11,257 nucleotides of DNA, from contig DLMG01000409.1 in assembly GCA_002479245.1 (NCBI GenBank), forward strand, positions 9,842 to 21,098, read 5' to 3'. This DNA is from Verrucomicrobia subdivision 3 bacterium UBA7542. Its GTDB lineage: Bacteria; Verrucomicrobiota; Verrucomicrobiia; Limisphaerales; UBA11358. Positions within the stretch are counted from its first letter, which is position 1; the number at the start of each line of letters is the position of its first letter. Below the pieces are notes generated by a model. That model saw only the letters and a list, made by a program, of their open reading frames with translations, had not been told where the DNA came from and made no database searches. Below, one piece after another: positions 1 through 8,296 of this stretch. A program made the position numbers and the translations under genes.

Positions 1-2071
1 CCATCGCTTGCATTGTCCGCGCCGTCCAGTCCAGAAAACCTTCGAGCACACGGTTACGATCGGCATAGGCGAGACCATAGTTTTCCGGTTGAATGTAAGC
101 GACGCCGGAAACATCCGCGATGAATTCCGTCTGCGGCGAAGCATGTTCATAATACCACTGCGCCATGGCGGGCATCAGTTCCCGAATTACCGGCCCCATG
201 CCGAACGCGAACGGGAATTTGCCGAAGGCGGGATGATTGAAATAATTCATAAAAAGACCCAGCCAGGTTTGTTCGTTGTCGCCATCGGACATGACTAGGG
301 CGATGTAAATCGAGTTTTTGTCCAGTGGCGGGGGGGTTGGCTGTTTCGGCTGCATCATCCGGTCAATATGCACGCCGCTCATCACACAGGCATTGCCCAA
401 AAAGTCACTGCAAACGAGTCCCTTGGCATAACGACTTGCAAAAGCGACGCCGTCCCCTTCACCCATCCCGACACCTTCGCCCGCCCAAGGATATCCGAGC
501 ACCGCGACATTCGGATCCATCTCGGAAAAAATCTCCGCCATTAATCGGCGTTCGGCAAAGCGATCAGAACCCGGCTTGGTTTCGTCCACCGGCCCAACCA
601 CCCAGAACATTACGCCACGCCACTGCAGGTCGTAAGCAAATGCGCAGTTACTGAGCCGGGGCGGGTGCAGGAAGTTGCACAAATGATGACTCAATTTGTT
701 CTTGTAGTTCGCCCACACCCATTGCATGCCCTCGACATACGTTTTGAAACGGCCGCGCAAATCCTGCTGGACCGGCAACCCGAGCTTGTCTGCCAGTTCC
801 GGCGTGGCAACAATCAAGTCCTCGCAACCCGCGACATTTACCGCCAGCAAATCGCCGCGATAGAGTTTTGGGTCTGGAATAATTGCGCCTTTGTAGGCGT
901 TGGAAAATTGTTTGAAAAGGTCCGGCCAATTCGTCACCACTGTGTAACCGTCTATGTGCCCCTTTTCTTTAAGCCAGTCGAGCCAGTTTCGATCCTCCTG
1001 ATTGCGCTGAATCCAGATTCGCGGCTGGTCGCGGCTCGTCAATCCTTGCAGGCAGCCGATGGCGACCCGTTCCTCGCTGCTCAACCGTTCTACATTCACA
1101 ACCAACAGATGGCGCGCCGGCGGCTTTGATTTGGGCAGGTAAGTGTCTCCCCAAGGCCGGGGTGTGACGACGAACGGGAGATTTCCCGGCAATGGTTCCG
1201 GTTTCTGAATCTGGTCCAACTCCGCGAGCCTGACGCTGAAACTGTCGATGGTTAATTTTCCTTTTTCCAACTCACACCAAAGAATGCCGCGGATCAACAA
1301 TTGCCCGGCAAAATAACGATCCGATTCATCAGCGCCCGCGGCAACTTGTCCCATCCACACATCACGCGCGCCGTGAAAACTCGCGTCGAGATGGCGGATG
1401 AGTGCCGCCGCCGGATGCTGCTCATCACCGACACCAAAGTTAACCAGTGGGAGAACCTGATCCCCGGAATCGAAACTTTGCGGGTCAAGCCACTGAAGGT
1501 TGCCTTCGTCGTCTGGCAACATGTCTTCTTTGAGACTGAGCGGATGTCCCGGGATGGAAGCACGAGGCTTTTTCTCTTTCTCCATCGGACCGCCAAAATC
1601 ACCCGTGTCAATGCCGTTGGCATCGTGACCAAAATAAGCAATGTGACCGAGGTCTTTCCATTCGCCGTTGACCTTGACGCACGGATGACAAAAGGGAACG
1701 CCATTCATAACGAGGCATCCGCCCGCCGCGTGAAATTTGCGCAGGTTATTGAAAGCGATCCTGGGGAAGGCGTTGCCATACGGCATCACCAGCACCGTAA
1801 TACGCTGCGCATTCAAAATCACCGGATCCGACAGTTGTGCGGTTGAAAGGGTTTGTGCTTCGATGCCATGCTGTGCAAGCACTTCAACCATTTTGAAAGG
1901 TGGCAGCGATGGAGTGCCACCGTCGGTGGGAAAACCTTCTTCAACAAACACTGCGACGCGCGGTGGGGCGGCGCTCGTTTCCGTCGTGTTTGTCGTTTGG
2001 GGAAATCCTGTGAGGCTTGGGCAAAAGAAAACCACCAATCCCATTCGGAGCAACCAGGTTGTCTTGGTCAT
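1..2071 (-). CDS. GxGYxYP-family secreted protein with N-terminal amidotransferase-like domain (3' end outside window)
   Basis: The reading frame stays open for 690 codons from ATG 2071 to the window edge, so the protein is longer than what is seen. An AGAAAGG ribosome-binding site lies 6 bases before this ATG; an in-frame ATG at 2089 would lie upstream of the likely transcription start. Residues 1-26 form a signal peptide. Residues about 38-265 look like a class I amidotransferase/ThuA-like fold (RVAVFVEEG, then ITVLVMPYGN, then AAGGCLVMNG), although no catalytic Cys-His pair is evident. Residues about 318-450 match the GxGYxYP N-terminal domain (HLLVVNVERL, GCLQGLTSRD). Residues about 510-690 match its C-terminal domain, including VMSDGDN at 593-599. 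The family's name-giving motif is degenerate here: GVAYIQP at 656-662. Family members are putative glycoside hydrolases, often in polysaccharide-use contexts; activity here is inference. It is transcribed divergently from the sigma-factor operon. Confidence 0.85.
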   Translation of the reverse strand, partial: MTKTTWLLRMGLVVFFCPSLTGFPQTTNTTETSAAPPRVAVFVEEGFPTDGGTPSLPPFKMVEVLAQHGIEAQTLSTAQLSDPVILNAQRITVLVMPYGNAFPRIAFNNLRKFHAAGGCLVMNGVPFCHPCVKVNGEWKDLGHIAYFGHDANGIDTGDFGGPMEKEKKPRASIPGHPLSLKEDMLPDDEGNLQWLDPQSFDSGDQVLPLVNFGVGDEQHPAAALIRHLDASFHGARDVWMGQVAAGADESDRYFAGQLLIRGILWCELEKGKLTIDSFSVRLAELDQIQKPEPLPGNLPFVVTPRPWGDTYLPKSKPPARHLLVVNVERLSSEERVAIGCLQGLTSRDQPRIWIQRNQEDRNWLDWLKEKGHIDGYTVVTNWPDLFKQFSNAYKGAIIPDPKLYRGDLLAVNVAGCEDLIVATPELADKLGLPVQQDLRGRFKTYVEGMQWVWANYKNKLSHHLCNFLHPPRLSNCAFAYDLQWRGVMFWVVGPVDETKPGSDRFAERRLMAEIFSEMDPNVAVLGYPWAGEGVGMGEGDGVAFASRYAKGLVCSDFLGNACVMSGVHIDRMMQPKQPTPPPLDKNSIYIALVMSDGDNEQTWLGLFMNYFNHPAFGKFPFAFGMGPVIRELMPAMAQWYYEHASPQTEFIADVSGVAYIQPENYGLAYADRNRVLEGFLDWTARTMQAM

Positions 2072-2089
2072 TTCATGCCTTTCTATCAT

Positions 2090-2117
2090 TTTGTAACGAA
2101 ATGACTTTCTTTGTCAT
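2090..2117 (-). promoter_or_regulatory. putative promoter and short inverted repeat upstream of the GxGYxYP gene
   Basis: On the minus strand ATGACA (2117-2112) and TACAAA (2095-2090) are separated by 16 bases and resemble -35 and -10 boxes. Transcription would start near 2083 and give a leader of about a dozen bases before ATG 2071. The -35 box lies in an inverted repeat, ATGAC (2101-2105) and GTCAT (2113-2117), which could be an operator. The boxes are imperfect, so this is a weak call. Confidence 0.35.
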
Positions 2118-2622
2118 GCCGCGAGATTAGTTGGTTGCAGCTTGCTGGCAAGTCTGGCGCATCCGTCTTCGCTGCAACTTGGCGGGCGGAAACGCGGCCC
2201 GACTTCCATGGGCGGAACTTTTTTGAAACAATCCGTGCGCCGGCCGGGTTATGGAATTGAACATGAAAAGTTTTTCTGCGAGAGCAAATGTGAATCCGGC
2301 CTTCAAAATGGCCCAGCCCCTGCCAAGGCTGCCCGGCCATCCAACCGCTGGGGGCAGGAATTGGCTGCACCTGGGATGCGCCGACTGGTTGATATTTCGG
2401 GCGGCGACAAAGCCCCGGCCCGATTCCGGGCAAAGCCTTCTCAGCACCGTCATCCTGCACGCGGCAGCGCAGCCGGGAAATGCGCCGGGGCTGTCCCAGG
2501 CATTGTTTCGGTGATCGCTTGAGCAGCCAATGACACAGCATCATTTCAAACGATTATGCAAGAGTTTTGCGTTCCACAACGTTTCGAGGATAGGATGAGC
2601 CGCCAACAATTGCGGCCCGGCC
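2118..2622. other. gene-free divergent spacer upstream of the sigma-factor operon
   Basis: About 500 bases lie between the divergent GxGYxYP and sigma-factor genes. Several frames stay open for 90-150 codons on both strands (for example 2086-2544 minus and 2142-2522 plus). Their translations are rich in Pro, Arg, Ala and Gly with no domain pattern, as expected when GC-rich non-coding DNA happens to lack stops. I see no RNA gene or clear terminator. The operon promoter should lie near the right end, but I could not identify a confident -35/-10 pair. Confidence 0.5.
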
Positions 2623-3186
2623 ATGACAGATGCGAAACAATTCGAGGTGTTCATGCGGAATTACCAGAACATGGTATTTAGCACGGCTATGCGTTTGCTC
2701 ACCAATCAATCTGAAGCCGAGGATGTCACCCAGGAAGTGTTCCTGCGCGCGTACGAGCGTTTCGGCGAGTTGCAGGGCAGTCCGACCGTCGGCGGCTGGC
2801 TCAAGACCGTCGCCACCAATCTCAGTTTGAATCACCTTTCCCGCTACCGTTCGCGCTGGACTTTCTTTTCCGAGATTTTCACCGGCGACCCCGACGCGGA
2901 CGGTGAGCCGGAAATGGAATTCGCCGACGAAAGCAATGCGGGCGAGGAACTGGAAGCCAGGGACCGGCACGCGGTGGTCGAGCAGGCCCTGCAAAAGCTG
3001 CCCACGGCGCAACGGGTGCCGCTGGTGCTCTATCACCTCGAAGGATTGCGCTACGAGGAAATCGCCGGGAAACTTGGCGTGTCGCTGGGCAAAGTGAAGA
3101 CGGACATTTCCCGCGGCCGCGAGGCGTTGCGCAAAAAGCTTCGCCTCACATTGGAACTGGAAAACAACCTGACTGGAAACGCATGA
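2623..3186 (+). CDS. ECF-type RNA polymerase sigma factor
   Basis: A 187-residue protein of normal ECF (group 4 sigma-70) length that directs RNA polymerase to a small regulon. Region 2 spans residues about 9-76, with the core-binding helix DVTQEVFLRAYERF at 34-47 and the -10-recognition part WLKTVATNLSLNHLSR at 59-74. An acidic linker (88-115) follows. Region 4 is at about 115-173, with the helix-turn-helix YEEIAGKLGVSLGKVKTDIS at 144-163 that reads the -35 element. ATG 2623 is the only start after an in-frame stop at 2596; no strong ribosome-binding site precedes it. Its last codons overlap the next gene by 4 bases (ATGA), indicating translational coupling with a probable cognate anti-sigma factor. 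Such genes are often autoregulated, but the target promoter is not identified here. Confidence 0.95.
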   Translation: MTDAKQFEVFMRNYQNMVFSTAMRLLTNQSEAEDVTQEVFLRAYERFGELQGSPTVGGWLKTVATNLSLNHLSRYRSRWTFFSEIFTGDPDADGEPEMEFADESNAGEELEARDRHAVVEQALQKLPTAQRVPLVLYHLEGLRYEEIAGKLGVSLGKVKTDISRGREALRKKLRLTLELENNLTGNA

Positions 3187-3647
3187 ATCCGGATTACAAC
3201 AAGCAATTGGAAGCGGCGATCAGCCGCGAACTGAAAGCGCTGCCGGAATTGACGGCGCCGGCTGTGCTGGCGAATCGCGTAATGGCAACACTCGAGCAAC
3301 GCGCCCGGGTTCCCTGGTATCGCCGTTCGTGGCAGACGTGGCCGGTGGCCATGCAGGCAGCGTCGCTCGTTGTGTTGCTGGCGCTGTTTGGCGGACTTTG
3401 CCTTGGCGGCTGGCAGTTGTCGCAGACCGGAACCGCCACGCTGGCGCTGCACCGGGTGGGGGAATGGTTTTCCGGACTCAGCATGATTGGAAATACATTC
3501 AACGTGCTGGTGAGTGCGGCAGTCCTTGTGGTGAAAAAACTCGGCACGGGTGTCATCGCCACGTGCCTGGTCGCAGCGGGGATCGGCTATGCCATGTGCG
3601 TTGGCCTTGGCACCGTGTATTTCCGTCTCGCCTTCGCAAAACGTTAG
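3183..3647 (+). CDS. small membrane protein, probable anti-sigma factor
   Basis: A 154-residue protein starting inside the sigma-factor stop (ATGA overlap). The N-terminal 50 residues are soluble and helical (KQLEAAISRELKALPELTAP), followed by a hydrophobic segment at about 55-78, a second moderately hydrophobic stretch at 105-117, and another membrane helix at about 122-147. The layout of a short cytoplasmic N-terminal part capping the sigma factor followed by membrane helices, plus strict coupling to an ECF sigma gene, is typical of anti-sigma factors. The usual zinc-binding HxxxCxxC signature is absent, so the role rests mostly on position. It sits 11 bases before the bactofilin-RDD gene, and its stop codon TAG is part of that gene's ribosome-binding site. 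It could instead be a membrane accessory protein with no sigma-binding function. Confidence 0.65.
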   Translation: MNPDYNKQLEAAISRELKALPELTAPAVLANRVMATLEQRARVPWYRRSWQTWPVAMQAASLVVLLALFGGLCLGGWQLSQTGTATLALHRVGEWFSGLSMIGNTFNVLVSAAVLVVKKLGTGVIATCLVAAGIGYAMCVGLGTVYFRLAFAKR

Positions 3648-3658
3648 GAATCCAAATT

Positions 3659-5443
3659 ATGAAAACTACCAAACAAACATGGTTCGTTCTATTGACGGTC
3701 ACTTGCGGCCTGTTGCTGGCCCCACTGGTAACGGCCCAGGAAACGGATGCCGCCGCGAATGCACAAATGTACGTGCTGACGAACAGCCCTGACAACGGGC
3801 AAACTCCTGCCGTTTCCAACGCGCCAGCCGCCTCTGCAACCAACGAGGCGGTGGCGAATCATGAAGACGAGAACGGAGGCGAGCCGCAGCCAATTGTGAT
3901 GTTCGGCCAGAATGTGGAATTAAAAGCCGGAGATTCGGCTGACGTAATAGTGGTCATCGGTGGTTCGGCAAAAGTCCACGGGAAAGTCCGGCAAGCGGTC
4001 GTCACGATTGGCGGCAGCTCGGAGGTGGATGGCGAGGTGGGCGACGCCGTGGTTGCGGTCATGGGCAACGTTCACTTAAAACCGGGGGCTAAAATTAACA
4101 AGGATGCCGTGGCGGTCATGGGCACGCTCACGGTGGATTCGGGAGTTAAGATAGCTGGTGACGCGGTGTCGGTCGGCGGCAAGTTCAACATCGCGGACGG
4201 GGCAAAGATCCATGGTCAGAAGGTGAACGTGGGATTGCCAATGCCATTCTCGAACATTGAATGGCTGGGCAAATGGTTGAAGTATTGCGTGTTTGAGTTT
4301 CGACCGCTGGCTCCCCAGGTCGGTTTTGTGTGGATCATCGCAGGCGTGTTCTTTCTGCTTTACCTGTTCGTCGCGGCGGTATTTCCACGGCCGGTTCAAG
4401 TCTGTGTTGATGGTTTGACCCAGCGGCCGGCCACCACGTTCCTGATGGGACTGCTGACAAAAATACTCGTGCCGGTGGTGGTTTTAATCCTGGCCGTCAC
4501 GGGAATTGGCTTGATCGTCGTGCCGTTTTTGATGGCCGCTTTATTCTTTGGCGCGGTCGTGGGCAAGGTCGCGATTTTGGAATGGCTCGGATTGCAAATC
4601 GGACGGCGCTTTGGAACCGGGTTTCAAAAGCCGTTGGTGGCATTTCTGATTGGCACGATCCTCCTGACTTTGCTTTACCTGGTCCCCATTTTGGGGCTGC
4701 TGACCTATACGATTTTCAGTGTTTGGGGTTTGGGTTGCGCGGTCACAGCCGCCTTCAGCAGCATGCGCCGCGAAATGCCGGAGAAACCAACGGCTCCGCC
4801 ACCGGCTTCGGGATCACCACCCGTCATGGCGGCAATGGCTGCAGCGGCCCCGGCGTCAACCGCCAGTGCGCCAGGCATCCCTCCGGCCATTGTTCCAATC
4901 GGGTCGGCGGCAGGCGCGACGGAATCACCGGGCGCTTCGGCTCCGGGCAATCCACCGCCCGCCACGCCCCAAACTCAAACAATCGCCGGCGCATCGCCCG
5001 CCGCGCCGCCGTTTGTTTTTCCCGCGTTGTCGTATCCGAAGGCAAGCTTTTGGGAGCGCATGGGAGCGGCGTTTCTGGATATGGTGGTTGTGGGTTTTAT
5101 CACCGGGATTGCGCACCGGCCACTCGGATTTTTGCTGGCGTTTCTGAACGGCCCGCCGATCTTTTTTATTGTTGCCCTGGCTTACTTCGCCGGCCTGTGG
5201 GCATGGAAGGGAACCACGATCGGGGGAATTGTGCTCAAGCTGCAGGTGGTGCGCCAGGATGGCGGGCCGCTTACTTTTCTCGTGGCACTCGTGCGCGGAC
5301 TGGCCGCGGCATTTTCCGCCGTCGTGCTTTTTCTCGGTTTCTTTTGGATCGGTTGGGACAGGGAGAAGCAGGGTTGGCATGACAAAATCGCCGGGACAGT
5401 TGTGGTCCGGCTGCCGCGATCAGCGCCCTTGGTGTGCCTTTGA
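3659..5443 (+). CDS. membrane protein with bactofilin-like beta-helix and C-terminal RDD domain
   Basis: A 594-residue protein. ATG 3659 is chosen because AGGA (3646-3649) lies 9 bases upstream and a signal peptide follows at once (residues 1-27, ending VTA-Q); the frame is open further upstream only because it overlaps the previous gene. Residues 78-193 contain short repeats such as DVIVVIGGSAKVHGKV, AVVTIGGSSEVDGEV and AVSVGGKFNIADGAKI, a right-handed beta-helix pattern as in bactofilin/polymer-forming proteins. Membrane helices follow at about 222-243, 265-305 (two) and 325-367 (two). A Pro/Ala-rich linker covers 376-457. Residues 462-583 form an RDD domain: R467 and D474 in WERMGAAFLD, and the end motif GWDREKQGWHDKIAGTVVV at 565-583. 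Cotranscription with the sigma/anti-sigma pair suggests an envelope-stress or surface function; the substrate is unknown. Confidence 0.85.
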   Translation: MKTTKQTWFVLLTVTCGLLLAPLVTAQETDAAANAQMYVLTNSPDNGQTPAVSNAPAASATNEAVANHEDENGGEPQPIVMFGQNVELKAGDSADVIVVIGGSAKVHGKVRQAVVTIGGSSEVDGEVGDAVVAVMGNVHLKPGAKINKDAVAVMGTLTVDSGVKIAGDAVSVGGKFNIADGAKIHGQKVNVGLPMPFSNIEWLGKWLKYCVFEFRPLAPQVGFVWIIAGVFFLLYLFVAAVFPRPVQVCVDGLTQRPATTFLMGLLTKILVPVVVLILAVTGIGLIVVPFLMAALFFGAVVGKVAILEWLGLQIGRRFGTGFQKPLVAFLIGTILLTLLYLVPILGLLTYTIFSVWGLGCAVTAAFSSMRREMPEKPTAPPPASGSPPVMAAMAAAAPASTASAPGIPPAIVPIGSAAGATESPGASAPGNPPPATPQTQTIAGASPAAPPFVFPALSYPKASFWERMGAAFLDMVVVGFITGIAHRPLGFLLAFLNGPPIFFIVALAYFAGLWAWKGTTIGGIVLKLQVVRQDGGPLTFLVALVRGLAAAFSAVVLFLGFFWIGWDREKQGWHDKIAGTVVVRLPRSAPLVCL

Positions 5444-5507
5444 GGGGCAAAGCGCTTGCGACCTAAAAACAGCTTGCAGGCAAAGGAACGACGCATTTGT
5501 ACGACCA

Positions 5508-5624
5508 CCGGAGCGCGAGTTGTCTCAACTCGCAGCAGTTCGATTCGCGGAGACCGGTTCATAAATATTTTCCAACCGGCTCTTACCTTTGCTGTGCTGC
5601 GGCTTGGGACAAGCCGCGCTCCGG
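5508..5624. repeat. REPIN/MITE-like element: two inverted hairpin units
   Basis: Two 30-base units lie in opposite orientation. The ends CCGGAGCGCG (5508-5517) and CGCGCTCCGG (5615-5624) are perfect inverted repeats, as are GCAGCA (5532-5537) and TGCTGC (5595-5600). Each unit also folds alone: GCGAGTTG-TCT-CAACTCGC (5515-5533) and GCGGCTTG-GGA-CAAGCCGC (5599-5617). The stems differ at paired positions, so base pairing is kept by compensatory changes. A third stem, CCGGTT (5554-5559) with AACCGG (5574-5579), lies between them. No transposase gene is present in the window. The element lies in the 256-base gap (5444-5699) after the sigma operon, and I see nothing else there. Confidence 0.75.
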
Positions 5625-5699
5625 AGCAGTGTGTGAATTCGCCATCAATTATCTTTCGATTTAACTGGTTTAATTGAAAGTTCCGGTACAAACTCCGTT

Positions 5700-5924
5700 A
5701 TGAAGAATAATAAGCCGACGCGCCGCATTCGCCTGCAACCACTGGAAACCGGTCAAATCTGGCGAATGGCAGAATTGAATCTCCGTGTAGGAATGGTTGG
5801 CAAATTGTTGGTGCATTACAAACTCGCCAAACCCGACGCCGTCAGAAGCTCCAACTCTTGCAGTGGCATAGCGACCGTTGAGAAATATCTGAAAAAGAAC
5901 AAGGCGATCCTGGTTTCAGCATAG
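5700..5924 (+). CDS. small conserved-looking protein of unknown function
   Basis: A 74-residue basic protein that I cannot assign. The N-terminus is Arg/Lys-rich (KNNKPTRRIRLQPLETG). The middle is amphipathic with a hydrophobic patch (VGMVGKLLVHYKL at 30-42) and the end is Lys-rich (TVEKYLKKNKAILVSA). There is no signal peptide or clear membrane helix, so it is probably cytoplasmic. The start is the first ATG; only a weak ribosome-binding site precedes it. Coding is supported by natural composition and by compact convergent placement: its stop is 14 bases from the stop of the reductase on the other strand. The balanced sequence and the patch RSSNSCSGIATVEKYLKKNK look like a conserved small protein rather than a chance ORF. 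Confidence 0.6.
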   Translation: MKNNKPTRRIRLQPLETGQIWRMAELNLRVGMVGKLLVHYKLAKPDAVRSSNSCSGIATVEKYLKKNKAILVSA

Positions 5925-5938
5925 TTCACGCCGGAAAA

Positions 5939-7067
<1,129 letters not shown>

Positions 7068-7117
7068 AAGGCTCGAAAGAAAGTCTTGGCAGGGCAGGGG
7101 AGTTGATGAAATGTTTT

Positions 7118-7227
7118 TGTAAAGCAGACATTCCTGTCTGCTGGTTCACGGGACTTTCCAGTCCCGTGTTCGCAGACTGGCGACAAGAATGTCGCCCGAA
7201 CCCGCAGACAGGAATGTCTGCGCTACA
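7118..7227. repeat. four-hairpin palindromic element with terminal inverted repeats
   Basis: Four hairpins follow each other within 110 bases: GCAGACA-TTCC-TGTCTGC (7124-7141); CACGGGACT-TTCC-AGTCCCGTG (7147-7168); GGCGACA-AGAA-TGTCGCC (7179-7196), flanked by GTTCG and CGAAC; and GCAGACA-GGAA-TGTCTGC (7204-7221). Hairpin 4 is the exact reverse complement of hairpin 1, and the match extends outward (TGTAAA at the left end, GCTACA at the right end, differing at 2 of 6 positions), giving about 24-base terminal inverted repeats. This is the design of a REPIN or MITE. It sits upstream of the OYE promoter. The surrounding gap (7068-7370) shows no other feature apart from a small GGGAT/ATCCC inverted repeat at 7243-7258. 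Confidence 0.75.
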
Positions 7228-7370
7228 TGGCCACGGGGATGAGGGATTGAATGATCCCGAGCCGGCCAAATTCTGGTGGACATGGGTGAAACCGGTGAAT
7301 AGGGTCGTTGTTGTGGAAACAAAACCACAGTTTTGCGGTCAATGACAAGTCAAGCGGACGGACACGTTTT

Positions 7371-7643
7371 ATGATTCGCAATCGCTATTTGCCGCGTTGG
7401 TTACACCGGCTTACTTGCGGTATGTTTGGCGCGGTGGTTCTCGCGCTTCTTGGTTTGAATTGGTTGGGTCAGCCATCAGGTTCGTGGCGACATATCCTGT
7501 CTCTGGGCTTTTTAGTTCTGAGCATTCCAGTCGGCGTCATCTTAGCGTGTGTGGCACATCGCTTTTCCATCGTCGAAGGTTTGGCCGGAGATGTTGGTTA
7601 TGAAGACTTGGATGCAAAGCAAGATGACAAACCGCCGGCCTGA
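7371..7643 (+). CDS. small two-helix membrane protein of unknown function
   Basis: A 90-residue protein. ATG 7371 is preferred over an in-frame ATG at 7308 because residues before it look non-coding and a GGACGGA stretch precedes 7371. A basic N-terminus (MIRNRYLPRWLHR) is followed by two hydrophobic helices at about 14-33 (LTCGMFGAVVLALLGLNWLG) and 42-63 (ILSLGFLVLSIPVGVILACVAH), then an acidic C-terminal tail (DVGYEDLDAKQDDKPPA). This suggests an inner-membrane protein with both ends in the cytoplasm. I recognise no family. It runs convergent to the DCC oxidoreductase gene 87 bases downstream, with no clear terminator between them. Confidence 0.6.
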   Translation: MIRNRYLPRWLHRLTCGMFGAVVLALLGLNWLGQPSGSWRHILSLGFLVLSIPVGVILACVAHRFSIVEGLAGDVGYEDLDAKQDDKPPA

Positions 7644-7730
7644 CCCTGCGCGGCTCCGGGTGAAAACTTCGGCGGGGTGAGCGAAAAAATTGCGGCTTTA
7701 CCACCTGAACAAACAAACTTGTGTCGATAT

Positions 7731-8138
7731 TTAGGACTTATGTTTACAGAACCAGTGCGTCAGCCGGGAGAACAAGGGCCGATTTTCAGAGACTAGGCGG
7801 TAGGCCAATTCCGTAAGGCGTGCCAGCGGCGGCGATTTTTCATAACCACGCAGCGGCCATTGCCGTTTGGGATTGTGCGCCCACGTGCGGAAAATGGCCT
7901 CCGCACCGGAATAAACCAGGCCATCGGTTTCGATGAGCACGACGGCCGTGTCAAATTGCCGGCTGGGAATTTCGGGAAATTGCGCGGCGATGTGCGGGTC
8001 CTGGGCGGGCAGGTAGTCCACGCTGTCGCCGGTCATTTGCTGCCAGCGGCGGACCCACAACGTGCAGAAATTGCAGTCGCCGTCAAAAACGAGCAACGGC
8101 GTGGCTGGCGGCGTGGCGACAAGGATGCTCCTTTCCAT
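7731..8138 (-). CDS. DCC-family (DUF393) thiol-disulfide oxidoreductase-like protein
   Basis: A 135-residue protein matching the DCC/DUF393 family: a hydrophobic strand, LLVFDGDCNFCTLWVRRW, at 15-32, with the CxxC pair Cys22/Cys25 preceded by the DGDC pattern, then the conserved VYSGAEAIFRTW segment at 75-86 and an L-x-x-L-x-Y-rich C-terminal helix (LARLTELAYRLVSENRPLFS). Length is normal for the family. Members are predicted thioredoxin-fold-like thiol oxidoreductases; the reaction partner is unknown. ATG 8138 is the only plausible start and leaves 14 residues before the first strand. No operon partner is present. Confidence 0.88.
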   Translation of the reverse strand: MERSILVATPPATPLLVFDGDCNFCTLWVRRWQQMTGDSVDYLPAQDPHIAAQFPEIPSRQFDTAVVLIETDGLVYSGAEAIFRTWAHNPKRQWPLRGYEKSPPLARLTELAYRLVSENRPLFSRLTHWFCKHKS

Positions 8139-8296
8139 GATTCAACGTTAAACCAGCGGCGGCAGGAAATGCAACCGGCAGCGACGCGAATTTGCCAGCC
8201 GGTTGAAAACTATTATTATCGGTACATGGCAATATTACACCATTTTCTTTTACGTGGGCAAGGCTTTCAAGCGATGCACGAACACTTGTTCTTGAA

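Noticed and set aside
1301..1846. 181-codon plus-strand frame
   Set aside because: It is antisense to the GxGYxYP gene, whose frame on the other strand encodes recognisable domains through this whole region.
2550..2590. ECF-type autoregulatory promoter upstream of the sigma gene
   Set aside because: An AAC and a CGTT can be found in this stretch, but spacing and context do not fit a clear ECF consensus, so I did not list it as a feature.
3329..3658. Extension of the bactofilin-RDD protein to an upstream ATG at 3329
   Set aside because: It would overlap most of the preceding gene in another frame and place the signal peptide internally; AGGA and ATG 3659 give a proper start.
4582..5382. 266-codon plus-strand frame inside the bactofilin-RDD gene
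   Set aside because: It lies wholly within the real coding frame and translates to Gly/Arg-rich sequence without domain patterns.
7118..7227. CRISPR-like array
   Set aside because: Hairpins are similar, but they alternate orientation, spacing is irregular, there are no regular unique spacers and no cas genes.
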